Shown here: positions 24,153 to 32,820 of the stretch, one piece after another
Numbering within the stretch: the first letter of the stretch is position 1
Layout of the letters: the number at the start of each line of letters is the position of its first letter
Source of the DNA: Lactobacillaceae bacterium
GTDB taxonomy: Bacteria; Bacillota; Bacilli; Lactobacillales; Lactobacillaceae
NCBI GenBank assembly: GCA_031289015.1
Contig: JAITQG010000025.1
Location: 1-49,290 of the forward strand
Direction of reading: 5' to 3'
DNA: 49,290 nucleotides
Position numbers and translations under genes: made by a program
The notes under the pieces: model-generated
What the model was told of the DNA's origin: nothing
Databases searched by the model: none
The model's input: the letters and a program-made list of their open reading frames with translations, nothing else

Positions 24153-24339
24153 AGCCAACTACTTCTCTCGTAATAATCTACTCCACCAATCATGATGGAT
24201 AATCTTGTTTGTGTTTCTTAATTTTGATTTGATTCAAGAACAGTTTCTGTCAAAGCCCCCCCGAAAAAGATGATAATTAAAAAATCAGGCGTGTTGGAAG
24301 TTTGCCTCTTAGCCAAATTTGCTTTGATGGAATAAAAGT
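24153..24339. other. gap between two palindromic elements
   Basis: No coding frame with a ribosome site and no clear hairpin gene is visible. It is AT-rich with a run of seven C near 24259. It simply separates elements B and C. Confidence 0.4.
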
Positions 24340-24600
24340 GAAGCTCTAGGGTTGGAAGGAGCTAAAGCGACTGGAGACCGGAATTTATGTTTGGTCTGGG
24401 GAACGGCGGAGTATTGCTACTGTTGTAGGGGAATCCGCGAGGTAGCGGCACCAACGCGGTCTTAGGGAGTTGATTTTGCGCTTGCGCAAGGCCAAATCCC
24501 TTAGACTAGTGGGACCGTGTCGCCCCCTTCAACAGTAGCAATACGTAGCCGTTCCCCAGACCAAGCATAAATTCCTAGCCGTGCAACGGCTAAGCAACCC
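24340..24600 (-). repeat. palindromic element copy C (inverted)
   Basis: This is the same element on the minus strand. The arms 24382-24407 and 24548-24573 pair over 26 bases with one G-T pair, and 24411-24425 pairs perfectly over 15 bases with 24530-24544. The 5' stem-loop (24576-24592) and 3' hairpin (24343-24368) are present. In its core the helix GAG/CTC of copies A and B is replaced by CGG/CCG, a compensatory triple change, while the neighbouring loop sequences are unchanged. Confidence 0.9.
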
Positions 24601-24646
24601 CACAAATAAAAAAAGTCCTCGGTAAGTATAATCTAAGGCGAATTTG

Positions 24647-24655
24647 TGCTATAAT
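24647..24655 (+). promoter_or_regulatory. extended -10 promoter of eno
   Basis: TGCTATAAT is a perfect extended -10. No clear -35 is seen. Transcription would begin near 24662. Confidence 0.6.
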
Positions 24656-24665
24656 TTTTGAGTAC

Positions 24666-24682
24666 GGAATTAATTTAATTCC
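24666..24682. repeat. palindrome in the eno leader
   Basis: GGAATTAATTTAATTCC is a near-perfect palindrome (7-base arms) just after the predicted transcription start. It would form a hairpin at the 5' end of the mRNA, possibly stabilising it. Confidence 0.4.
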
Positions 24683-24710
24683 ATAACTATTATACTTTTC
24701 AATGCGCTAA

Positions 24711-26051
<1,341 letters not shown>

Positions 26052-26072
26052 TCAGTAATTCTTAATTCTTGA

Positions 26073-26102
26073 AAAGGACGTCGTTTTGACGTTCTTTTTT
26101 TA
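26073..26102 (+). terminator. terminator of eno
   Basis: The hairpin AGGACGTC/GACGTTCT is followed by seven T residues. Confidence 0.8.
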
Positions 26103-26178
26103 GTGTAATTTTGCAGGTAAACCGTCAAACATGTTACACTTATAGTAATATTTCTAGTAAAGTGAAGGTCGCCGCACC

Positions 26179-26550
26179 ATGGCTACAAAGAAAAAAATCA
26201 AATACCTTGTCGCCGTGGAAGTCGGTGATAAGACGATGGTCTATGATTCATTTGAAACACAGGATGAAGCTAAAGCCGCTGTGGATGAATTAGTGGGCAG
26301 AAATGAATTTGATCATGTGTTAATCATTAATTCCAAGGACAAGCGGTTTGACAAATTAATGTCGGATACTAAAGTGATTCGAAAGTTCTTCACGCAAATG
26401 CTGGTTAGTTTGTTCATTATTATGTTTTTTGGCGTAACAGTGCTTTTAAAAGCGCCTGAAACTACGATGGCGTTGATGACTGGGGCGGTCATTTTAGATT
26501 TTGTGTGGGTTTGGTGGTCAATCAAATCAATGAAAAATGCCCGCGATTAA
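26179..26550 (+). CDS. small membrane protein of unknown function
   Basis: This 123-residue protein has a soluble N-terminal part of about 65 residues (MATKKKIKYLVAVEVGDKT and onward, alpha/beta-like) and two membrane helices near 73-93 and 98-115, ending in a basic tail. I do not recognise the family. GAAGGT precedes the ATG. The nuclease gene begins 15 bases after its stop, so the two are probably one transcript; a role with the nuclease at the membrane is possible by association. Confidence 0.75.
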   Translation: MATKKKIKYLVAVEVGDKTMVYDSFETQDEAKAAVDELVGRNEFDHVLIINSKDKRFDKLMSDTKVIRKFFTQMLVSLFIIMFFGVTVLLKAPETTMALMTGAVILDFVWVWWSIKSMKNARD

Positions 26551-26565
26551 TAATGTGAGGAAAAC

Positions 26566-27432
26566 ATGGCTAGACGAAAAAATAACAAATTAACTTTAAC
26601 CGGTGCGGTCATCGTTATTGCCGTGGGATTAGTTTTTAAATTAGTCGATCAACAATATAATTTATCGGGCACCCAGTCATCTAACACCAATTATGCAACG
26701 ACAACTCAGGTCGTTAAACAAACCGGGATTGATTACGGTAGTGTCGAGGATACGCACCCAACTGAGACCTTAGCATCGTCAGTCCTGACCGCTAATGTGA
26801 AAAAGCAACTCAAAACAGACAGTATAAAATTTAATGGTGCTGGGGCATTTGTACTTGCTAATGATAAAAATAATTTAAATGCTAAAGTTACCTCCGCTCC
26901 ATATGTACAACTTAGCCAACAAGATCAATTGCGGCGCCCAGGTGTGGCTAATGCTTGGCTTACAAAAGCTGCACGCCAATATCAAAATCGCACAGAAACT
27001 GGTAATGATGCAAAAATCTATCCAGTTGGGTGGGAACAGCTAACCATTGGTGGCCGGTATTCGCAATTATATAACCGGGGGCATTCGATTGGGTATGCCA
27101 TTGCTGGTAACATCAAGAGTTTTGATGCCAGTGAGGCTAACTACCAAAATATCACTACGCAAACGGCATGGGCCAATCAAGCTTCAAACGGTGATGCAAA
27201 CAATACTGGGCAAAATTATTATGAAAACTTAGTCCGTAAGGCTTTAGATAATAATCAAAAAGTTCGGTATCGCGTTACGCCGCTTTATGATGGGAATAAT
27301 TTAGTACCATCTGGTAGCAAAATGGAAGCAAAATCCGCCGACGGATCATTACAATTTAGCGTCTTTGTGCCAAATGTCGAACCGGGGGTGGTTATCAATT
27401 ATGCCACTGGTTCAGCAAAATTGAGTAATTAA
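26566..27432 (+). CDS. membrane-anchored DNA/RNA non-specific endonuclease (EndA-like)
   Basis: This 288-residue protein has an N-terminal hydrophobic anchor (about 10-27) and a beta-beta-alpha-metal nuclease domain like streptococcal EndA. The catalytic block is Asn170-Arg-Gly-His173 followed by SIGYAIAG, where streptococcal EndA has DRGHLLGYAL. The His expected to activate water is kept, and Asn in place of Asp occurs in relatives. A later NITTQTAWANQASN block supplies the usual metal-binding Asn. Expected roles are degrading external DNA or entry of transforming DNA. It ends at a strong bidirectional hairpin. Confidence 0.9.
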   Translation: MARRKNNKLTLTGAVIVIAVGLVFKLVDQQYNLSGTQSSNTNYATTTQVVKQTGIDYGSVEDTHPTETLASSVLTANVKKQLKTDSIKFNGAGAFVLANDKNNLNAKVTSAPYVQLSQQDQLRRPGVANAWLTKAARQYQNRTETGNDAKIYPVGWEQLTIGGRYSQLYNRGHSIGYAIAGNIKSFDASEANYQNITTQTAWANQASNGDANNTGQNYYENLVRKALDNNQKVRYRVTPLYDGNNLVPSGSKMEAKSADGSLQFSVFVPNVEPGVVINYATGSAKLSN

Positions 27433-27470
27433 AAAAGAGGATTCGCAGTGAATATGCGAATTCTCTTTTA
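27431..27470. terminator. bidirectional terminator after the nuclease gene
   Basis: AAAAAGAG, ATTCGCA, then TGCGAAT and CTCTTTT form a strong stem. It serves the nuclease gene (plus) and the small membrane protein gene (minus). Confidence 0.85.
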
Positions 27471-27494
27471 AATTTTAAATTAATGCCTTTTAAA

Positions 27495-27698
27495 TTAATG
27501 TCTCAAAGTAACACGCAAGGCATCTGATTGGTTGTAGCCGCGTGTCCGTAAAATGAAATAACGCATTAGGCGATAAGCGGCAGTCCAGAACTTACGCGTG
27601 GCGCGCACAAACAAGTTAGTTAACGTAAGTGTGCCCGTCAATAGGATGAGAATAGTTGCGATTGAAACGAAAAGAATAAATGATTCTGAATTAAACAT
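27495..27698 (-). CDS. small single-helix membrane protein, divergent from the XRE regulator
   Basis: This 67-residue protein has one strong membrane helix (about residues 8-30) followed by a basic tail rich in Arg (RATRKFWTAAYRLMRYFILR). AAGGAG stands 8 bases before the ATG, and a textbook promoter (TTGCAA, 17, TATAAT) drives it. I do not recognise the family. Small size, one helix and a cationic tail resemble membrane-acting peptides or small regulators. Its promoter shares an operator region with the XRE/ImmA-like pair, so it may be their target. Confidence 0.7.
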   Translation of the reverse strand: MFNSESFILFVSIATILILLTGTLTLTNLFVRATRKFWTAAYRLMRYFILRTRGYNQSDALRVTLRH

Positions 27699-27779
27699 AA
27701 TAATTACTCCTTAATAATGTTGGTCTAGTTAAACCTAATAATGTGTTCAGTTAATGTTGAATATCTCTCAACAAAATCT

Positions 27780-27808
27780 ATTATATATTAGGTAAAACCG
27801 AATTGCAA
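27780..27808 (-). promoter_or_regulatory. promoter of the small membrane protein gene
   Basis: On the minus strand TTGCAA (27808-27803) and TATAAT (27785-27780) are 17 bases apart. One operator repeat lies just upstream of the -35. Confidence 0.7.
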
Positions 27809-27810
27809 GT

Positions 27811-27845
27811 AAAAGTTAAGTTTAACCTTGCCAAAAGTTAAGTTT
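27811..27845 (+). promoter_or_regulatory. operator repeats of the XRE regulator
   Basis: AAAAGTTAAGTTT occurs twice, exactly, at 27811-27823 and 27833-27845, 22 bases apart (about two helical turns). The first lies between the two divergent promoters. The second sits in the spacer of the XRE promoter. A degenerate AGTTAAACC lies further out near 27728. This is a typical autoregulated divergent control region. Confidence 0.7.
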
Positions 27846-27856
27846 TCTTTTACAAT
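27828..27856 (+). promoter_or_regulatory. promoter of the XRE/ImmA-like pair
   Basis: TTGCCA (27828-27833) and TACAAT (27851-27856) are 17 bases apart. The second operator repeat lies in the spacer, so a bound repressor would block it. Confidence 0.7.
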
Positions 27857-27903
27857 TAAATTATTAAAGCACATAGACGTTAAGCATAGGGATGGTGATA
27901 AAC

Positions 27904-28287
27904 ATGGAAGCTTCAGAAGGCAAGTTGATTATGGGGGCCAATATTAAGCGGCTCTTGAAGAAAAACAGAATGACAGCGGCTAAGTTGGCAGAAGTAGTTA
28001 ATGTTTCAACTGCGACGATTTCAGATTGGTCAAACGGTAAGACGTACCCACGTGTAGATAAAGTTGAAGTTATGGCTGAATTTTTTGGTGTTTCTCGCTC
28101 AGAGTTAGTAGAAGACCCTGATACTTTGCTAGCCAACGCTGAAACTTCTGAAGAACCAACGCTCATGGCGGCACACTGGGGAATTGATATTACAGGTTTG
28201 CCAGAAGCTGATCGACAACGCGTGGTTGATCGGGCAAAGGCATATATTGAAGGCTTGATTGCTGATTTCGAGGATCACGATGCATAG
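27904..28287 (+). CDS. XRE-family helix-turn-helix regulator
   Basis: This 127-residue protein has an N-terminal HTH_3 domain (about 10-66), with the recognition region VSTATISDWSNGKTYPRVDK, followed by an acidic linker and a C-terminal helix. An in-frame ATG at 27892 exists, but GGTGAT supports 27904. It overlaps the next gene by 8 bases. The pairing with an ImmA-like protein matches ImmR/ImmA-type and IrrE/DdrO-type systems, in which the protease relieves repression. No integrase or phage genes are near, so it is probably a host stress switch or a lone relic. Confidence 0.85.
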   Translation: MEASEGKLIMGANIKRLLKKNRMTAAKLAEVVNVSTATISDWSNGKTYPRVDKVEVMAEFFGVSRSELVEDPDTLLANAETSEEPTLMAAHWGIDITGLPEADRQRVVDRAKAYIEGLIADFEDHDA

Positions 28288-28735
28288 TAACGATTACGAC
28301 GAACTGTTGATGCGAGTGGAGGATAATTTAAGCGAACAAGGCTTAAACCCAGTCATCTCGGATACAGTTCCATTAAGAGAAAATTCGCAATTAGATGGGG
28401 TGACTTTCATTAAAGGAAAGAATGCCTTTATTTTCATCGATAAAAATCTTTCCCGCTTTGATAAGGCCAAAACATTAGTGGAAGAATACTTCCATGCAAT
28501 TTCAGATTTAGGCAATCATTTGGATTATGATGCTGTCCGGGCCCACAATGATGAGGTCGATGCACGTGAATCGGTGATTGGTTATTTAACTGACGAGGAC
28601 CAAATTCTACGGTTAGCTAGAAAGTATGAAGATCAAGTTTTTGGTGCTTGGGTGTTAGTTGAAGATTTAGGTTACCCTGATGATTTTGCTGAAGAAACCA
28701 TAGATTATTATCGAAGTAAGGGCATTATTCGATAA
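28280..28735 (+). CDS. ImmA/IrrE-like metallopeptidase-family protein
   Basis: This 151-residue protein has the ImmA/IrrE layout. The usual HExxH helix appears as VEEYFHAISD near residues 74-83, that is, E-E-x-x-H. The variant E-E-x-x-H is common in ImmA-like proteins of lactic acid bacteria and phages, but loss of the first His makes zinc protease activity uncertain. GAGG stands 6 bases before the ATG at 28280, inside the end of the XRE gene, so translation is coupled. Its likely role is to inactivate or cleave the XRE repressor on a signal. Confidence 0.8.
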   Translation: MHSNDYDELLMRVEDNLSEQGLNPVISDTVPLRENSQLDGVTFIKGKNAFIFIDKNLSRFDKAKTLVEEYFHAISDLGNHLDYDAVRAHNDEVDARESVIGYLTDEDQILRLARKYEDQVFGAWVLVEDLGYPDDFAEETIDYYRSKGIIR

Positions 28736-28815
28736 ATTACACAGGTTGTTGTAAAATAATGAAAATAGCGTGTAACATATTGTTGAAAATATGCTATACT
28801 ATTTCTTGTTGTTAA

Positions 28816-28887
28816 GCGCGCCTAGTGTAATGGATATCACGTGAGATTCCGGTTCTTGAGATGAGGGTTCGATTCCCCCGGTGCGCA
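28816..28887 (+). tRNA. tRNA-Arg (anticodon CCG)
   Basis: A 72-base cloverleaf: acceptor GCGCGCC pairs with GGTGCGC, D-arm GTG/CAC, anticodon loop TTCCGGT (anticodon CCG, reads CGG), T-loop TTCGATT, discriminator A. CCA is not encoded. An extended -10 (TGCTATACT) lies just upstream, and a hairpin with a T-run follows. The T-stem has one A-C mismatch and the anticodon stem two wobble pairs. Confidence 0.9.
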
Positions 28888-28901
28888 TTAATTAATTTAT
28901 C

Positions 28902-28932
28902 CTAAACGTCTGTTTCAGGGCGTTTTTCTTTT
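28902..28932 (+). terminator. terminator after tRNA-Arg
   Basis: The hairpin AACGTC/GGGCGTT is followed by TTTCTTTTT. Confidence 0.75.
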
Positions 28933-29045
28933 TCGTTAAAAGCCGATTGTTATGCTGATACTTACCCATGATTAGTAAACTGTGATTGATAAAAAGATAT
29001 TGTATATTACATAATTGCCTTGAGTGATTAATGTCTGTAAAAGGT

Positions 29046-29074
29046 TTGCGAAATTAACGATAAAAGAGTAAAAT
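29046..29074 (+). promoter_or_regulatory. gap promoter
   Basis: TTGCGA (29046-29051) and TAAAAT (29069-29074) are 17 bases apart. The start codon is at 29124. Confidence 0.6.
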
Positions 29075-29083
29075 TAGTAGTTG

Positions 29084-29097
29084 TAAAAACGTTTACA
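29084..29097 (+). promoter_or_regulatory. cre-like site in the gap leader
   Basis: TAAAAACGTTTACA matches the cre consensus TGWAARCGYTWNCA except at the second base. It lies just downstream of the predicted start of transcription, a position that fits repression by road-block. A wider TGTAAA/TTTACA inverted repeat covers the same site. Confidence 0.5.
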
Positions 29098-29123
29098 GAA
29101 GAAAAATTGGAGGCATCTTAATA

Positions 29124-30134
29124 ATGACTGTTAAGATTGGTATCAACGGTTTCGGCCGTATTGGTCGTTTGGCATTTCGCCGTATCTTGGAATTAAAGGG
29201 TACTGCAGACGATATTGAAGTTGTTGCAATCAACGACTTGACTAACCCTGCTATGTTGGCATACTTGTTGAAGTATGATTCAACTCATGGCACTTTACCA
29301 TATGATGTTTCAGCTGATGAAACAGGAATCATTGTTGACGGTAAGCACTACACTGTTTATGCAGAACGTAATGCTGCTGACTTGAAGTGGGTTGCTAATG
29401 ACGATGTTGAAATCGTATTGGAATCAACAGGATTCTATACTTCAGCTGAAAAGTCACAAGCTCACTTGGATGCTGGTGCTAAGAAGGTCTTGGTTTCTGC
29501 TCCTGCAGGTGCCGTACCTACTGTTGTTTACGGTGTTAATCAAGACACTTTGACTGCAGACGATCACATCGTTTCTGCTGGTTCATGTACTACACAATCA
29601 TTGGCTCCTTTGGCTAATGCATTGGAATTGGAATTTGGAATTGAAATTGGTTTGATGACGACGGTTCACGCCTTCACTTCAACTCAAATGATTCTTGACG
29701 GTCCTAAGGGATCAAAGTTCCGTTCAAACCGTACTGCTTCAGCAAACACGATTCCTCATTCAACTGGTGCTGCTAAGGCTATCGGTTTGGTTGTTCCTGC
29801 TGTTGCTGGTAAGTTGGACGGTCACGCCCAACGTGTTGGCGTTGTTGACGGTTCAGTTACTGAATTGACTACAGTATTGGGTAAGACTGTTACTGCAGAA
29901 GAAGTTAACGCAGCTGTTAAGAAGTACACTAATGATTCATTTGGTTGGAACGAAGATGAAATCGTTTCATCAGATATCATTGGTGACACTCACGGTGCTG
30001 TTTTCGATCCAACATTGACTAAGGTTATCACTGTTGGTGACAAGCAATTGGTTCAAACTGCTGCTTGGTATGACAACGAATACGGTTTCACTTCAAACAT
30101 GATCCGTACTTTGTTGCACTTGGCAACTTTGTAA
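29124..30134 (+). CDS. gap: glyceraldehyde-3-phosphate dehydrogenase
   Basis: This 336-residue enzyme oxidises and phosphorylates glyceraldehyde 3-phosphate with NAD+ to 1,3-bisphosphoglycerate. The NAD motif [14 protein letters not shown] is at 7-20. Catalytic Cys155 is in [13 protein letters not shown] and His182 in [10 protein letters not shown]. The usual SCTTN reads SCTTQ. Codon bias is extreme. A hairpin lies between it and pgk, so part of the transcripts may end there. Confidence 0.97.
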   Translation: MTVKIGINGFGRIGRLAFRRILELKGTADDIEVVAINDLTNPAMLAYLLKYDSTHGTLPYDVSADETGIIVDGKHYTVYAERNAADLKWVANDDVEIVLESTGFYTSAEKSQAHLDAGAKKVLVSAPAGAVPTVVYGVNQDTLTADDHIVSAGSCTTQSLAPLANALELEFGIEIGLMTTVHAFTSTQMILDGPKGSKFRSNRTASANTIPHSTGAAKAIGLVVPAVAGKLDGHAQRVGVVDGSVTELTTVLGKTVTAEEVNAAVKKYTNDSFGWNEDEIVSSDIIGDTHGAVFDPTLTKVITVGDKQLVQTAAWYDNEYGFTSNMIRTLLHLATL

Positions 30135-30155
30135 TCAAAAGCAAATAACCTATAT

Positions 30156-30200
30156 TGATTGAACAGGTGGTTGGGTGGAAATTCAATCGCCTGTTTTTTT
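30156..30200 (+). terminator. hairpin between gap and pgk
   Basis: ACAGGTG and CGCCTGT arms, with an inner GATTGAA/TTCAATC option, are followed by seven T residues. It may be a full or partial terminator setting the gap to pgk ratio. Confidence 0.65.
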
Positions 30201-30229
30201 ATTAAAAAAGAAAAAAGAGGATTTAAACA

Positions 30230-31453
30230 ATGGCTAAGTTGACTGTTGAAGACTTGGAATTGCAAGGTAAGAAGGTATTGATGCGTGTTGATTTCAACGT
30301 GCCTTTGAAAGAAGAAAACGGTGAAGTGGTTGTGGCTAATGACAACCGGATCACAGCTGCATTGCCTACTATCAAGTACGTTTTGGAAAAGGGTGGCCGT
30401 GCTATCTTGTTCTCACACTTGGGTCGTATCAAGAGTGAAGATGACAAGGCTGGCTTGTCAATGCGTCCAGTTGCCCAAAAGTTGGCTGATTTGCTTGGTC
30501 AACAAGTGGTTTTCGTACCTGCAACTGAAGGTAAAGAATTAGAAGACGCCATCAATGCTTTGCAAGATGGTCAAGTTTTGATTTTTGAAAACACGCGTTT
30601 CGAAGATGTGGTTAACGGTGAAGAAGTTAAGCGCGAGTCAAAGAACGACCCTGAATTGGGTAAGTACTGGGCTTCATTGGGTGACGTATTTGTCAACGAT
30701 GCCTTTGGAACTGCGCACCGTGCGCACGCTTCAAACGTTGGGATTGCTTCAAACATCGCCCAAACTGCTTCAGGCTTCTTGATGGCCAAGGAAATTAAGT
30801 TCTTGGGTGGTGCCGTTGAAAACCCAGAACGTCCATTCGTAGCTATTATCGGTGGAGCCAAGGTTTCTGACAAGATTACAATCATTGAAAACTTGTTGAA
30901 GAAAGCTGACAAAGTTATCGTTGGTGGTGGAATGGCTTATACCTTTGACGCTGCTAATGGTAAGGCCATTGGTAACTCATTGTTTGAAGAAGACAAGGTG
31001 GCTTTGGCTAAGCAATTGATTGAAGAATCAGGTGATAAGCTTGTTTTGCCAGTTGATGCACTCGCTGCTGATGCGTTCAAGAACGATGCTGACACGTATG
31101 TTGCCGAAGATGGTATCAAGGACGGTTACATGGGACTTGATATCGGACCTAAGTCAATCGACGCCTTCAAGGCTGTTTTGGCTGATGCAAAGACTGTTGT
31201 TTGGAACGGCCCAATGGGTGTGTTTGAAATGGAAAACTTTGCTAAGGGAACTTTGGCTATCGGTGAAGAATTAGTTAAGGTTACTGAAGAAAACGGCGCA
31301 ACGACAATTGTTGGTGGTGGAGATTCTACTGCAGCCGTTCAACAATTGGGTGTGGCTGATCGTTTGAGCCATATCTCAACTGGTGGTGGTGCTTCATTGG
31401 AGTACCTCGAAGGTAAGACTTTGCCTGGAATTGCTTCAATTTCAGATAAATAA
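30230..31453 (+). CDS. pgk: phosphoglycerate kinase
   Basis: This 407-residue enzyme makes ATP from 1,3-bisphosphoglycerate. Signatures are the N-terminal substrate site [14 protein letters not shown] (15-28), SHLGR, the hinge [11 protein letters not shown], and the nucleotide loop GGGDSTAAV near the C-terminus. AGAGGA precedes the ATG. Codon bias is strong. tpi and eno are not in this cluster, unlike the gap-pgk-tpi-eno order of many Firmicutes. Confidence 0.98.
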   Translation: MAKLTVEDLELQGKKVLMRVDFNVPLKEENGEVVVANDNRITAALPTIKYVLEKGGRAILFSHLGRIKSEDDKAGLSMRPVAQKLADLLGQQVVFVPATEGKELEDAINALQDGQVLIFENTRFEDVVNGEEVKRESKNDPELGKYWASLGDVFVNDAFGTAHRAHASNVGIASNIAQTASGFLMAKEIKFLGGAVENPERPFVAIIGGAKVSDKITIIENLLKKADKVIVGGGMAYTFDAANGKAIGNSLFEEDKVALAKQLIEESGDKLVLPVDALAADAFKNDADTYVAEDGIKDGYMGLDIGPKSIDAFKAVLADAKTVVWNGPMGVFEMENFAKGTLAIGEELVKVTEENGATTIVGGGDSTAAVQQLGVADRLSHISTGGGASLEYLEGKTLPGIASISDK

Positions 31454-31462
31454 TTACCACAA

Positions 31463-31501
31463 AAAAGCACGTCAATCAGAAATGATTGACGTGCTTTTTG
31501 A
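31463..31501. terminator. bidirectional terminator of pgk and the LysM gene
   Basis: A long perfect stem, AAAAAGCACGTCAATCA with its complement around a GAAA loop, has T-runs on both sides. Confidence 0.9.
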
Positions 31502-31516
31502 TTTTGTTGATTGGCC

Positions 31517-32101
31517 TTATTTAATATTCAGGGTTTGACCAGCTTGCAATGTGTCAGCTGTTACGCCTGGATTGAGGGCTTCGAGTTGGGCTTGTGTTAA
31601 GCCGTTTGCATTTGCGATGCTGTAGAGAGTTTGGCCTTGAGCGACGACAATCGTGCTGGCAGCGGTATCTTCAGTTGTTGTATCAGCATCAGTATCTGTT
31701 GAGCTAGCCTCTGTTGAAGAACTTGCCTTGGCTGCTGTCCCACTGACCTTGATTGTTTCACCAGCAATCAAACCATCGACATCTAAACCGGGATTTAAGG
31801 CCTTCAACTTTTCAAGTGAAATACCAAATGTGGCGGCAACCGCAGTCGCAGTATCCCCGGATTGAATGGTGTAGTCTTGGGTGCTGGCCTTCTTAGCTGA
31901 ACTGCTCTTCTTGCTGGTTGACTTAGCACTTGAGCTCGTCTTTGAAGAGGATGTCTTGCTAGAAGGCGTTGTGTCATCAGTGAAGTGATAGTAGGCACTT
32001 GTTAGTCCAAAGGCCACCCCAGCGACAACGATGAAGCCGACGAGACCCACAAGGATAGTGAGTAAAGTTGATTTAATTTTATTTCCAGTATTATTAGCCA
32101 T
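31517..32101 (-). CDS. membrane-anchored protein with two LysM domains
   Basis: This 194-residue protein has a short basic start, a membrane helix (about 12-32), a Ser/Lys-rich linker and two LysM repeats. The first runs from YTIQSGDTATAVAATFGIS to GETIKV; the second, from VVAQGQTLYSIANANGLT to GQTLNIK, forms the C-terminus. LysM binds GlcNAc in peptidoglycan. No enzyme domain is present, so it is a cell wall-bound or scaffolding protein. It is convergent with pgk and shares its terminator. Confidence 0.88.
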   Translation of the reverse strand: MANNTGNKIKSTLLTILVGLVGFIVVAGVAFGLTSAYYHFTDDTTPSSKTSSSKTSSSAKSTSKKSSSAKKASTQDYTIQSGDTATAVAATFGISLEKLKALNPGLDVDGLIAGETIKVSGTAAKASSSTEASSTDTDADTTTEDTAASTIVVAQGQTLYSIANANGLTQAQLEALNPGVTADTLQAGQTLNIK

Positions 32102-32249
32102 AGTATTTTTTTAACTTTCTTTTAGTTTTGCTATCAGTTTAGCATAAGTTAAGGGGTGATAAGGCAATTGTTTATATTTTTTTAACCGCATATTAACATT
32201 TTCAATGATGTCGTTTGGGACAATGCTTTATTGGAAGCCAATTCTAGCG

Positions 32250-32255
32250 TATAAT
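32250..32255 (+). promoter_or_regulatory. -10 box before the yqeG cluster
   Basis: A perfect TATAAT stands 35 bases before the yqeG start. The -35 region is weak. Confidence 0.45.
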
Positions 32256-32289
32256 TAAACGGATAAGAGAAAATAGAGAGGGGCGTAAT

Positions 32290-32820
32290 ATGACTGAATC
32301 ATATACCCCAACTTGGATGGTCGAAGCAATTTATCAGCTGACTCCAGCCCAATTGAAAGCAAACAACATTAAAGCCGTTTTAACTGATTTGGACAACACG
32401 CTGCTGGCTTGGAATAATCCAGATGGCACTACTGAATTACATGATTGGTTAGAAGCCATGCATGAAGCGGGAATCCCAGTGATGATCGTATCGAATAATT
32501 CGGCCGTGCGGATTGCCCGGGTTGCCGATCCGTTGGACTTGCCATTTGTATCCCGTGCTTTTAAGCCATTAACGCGCGGGTTGCATGAAGCGACGCAAAA
32601 ATTGCAGCTGAGCAAAGCAGATGTTGTCATGGTTGGTGATCAATTATTGACTGACGTGTGGTCATCCAACAATTATGGCATTCGCAGTATTTTAGTTAAA
32701 CCTTTGATTGAAACTGATCAATGGAATACCAAAATTAACCGTTTCATTGAAAAAGGGGTTAAAAAACAAATGTTGGCTAACCATCCTGAATTAACTTGGA
32801 GGAATTCCCTTGATAACTGA
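32290..32820 (+). CDS. yqeG: YqeG-family HAD-IIIA phosphatase
   Basis: This 176-residue HAD-type protein has the nucleophile motif DLDNTLL near residues 36-42, SNN (motif 2) near 69-71, and MVGDQLLTDVWSSNN for motif 4. The YqeG family is predicted to be a phosphatase; substrate unknown. It is the first gene of the conserved yqeG-yqeH-yhbY-nadD-yqeK order and overlaps yqeH by 11 bases. Confidence 0.92.
   Translation: MTESYTPTWMVEAIYQLTPAQLKANNIKAVLTDLDNTLLAWNNPDGTTELHDWLEAMHEAGIPVMIVSNNSAVRIARVADPLDLPFVSRAFKPLTRGLHEATQKLQLSKADVVMVGDQLLTDVWSSNNYGIRSILVKPLIETDQWNTKINRFIEKGVKKQMLANHPELTWRNSLDN

Noticed and set aside
23891-24600. CRISPR array or retron
   Set aside because: There are no short regular repeats with spacers, and no cas or reverse transcriptase gene is present. 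The elements are long hairpins, not arrays.
27904-28735. Prophage lysogeny module
   Set aside because: XRE and ImmA-like genes occur in phages, but there is no integrase, no attachment repeat and no structural gene. The adjacent tRNA-Arg shows no duplicated 3' end in the window.
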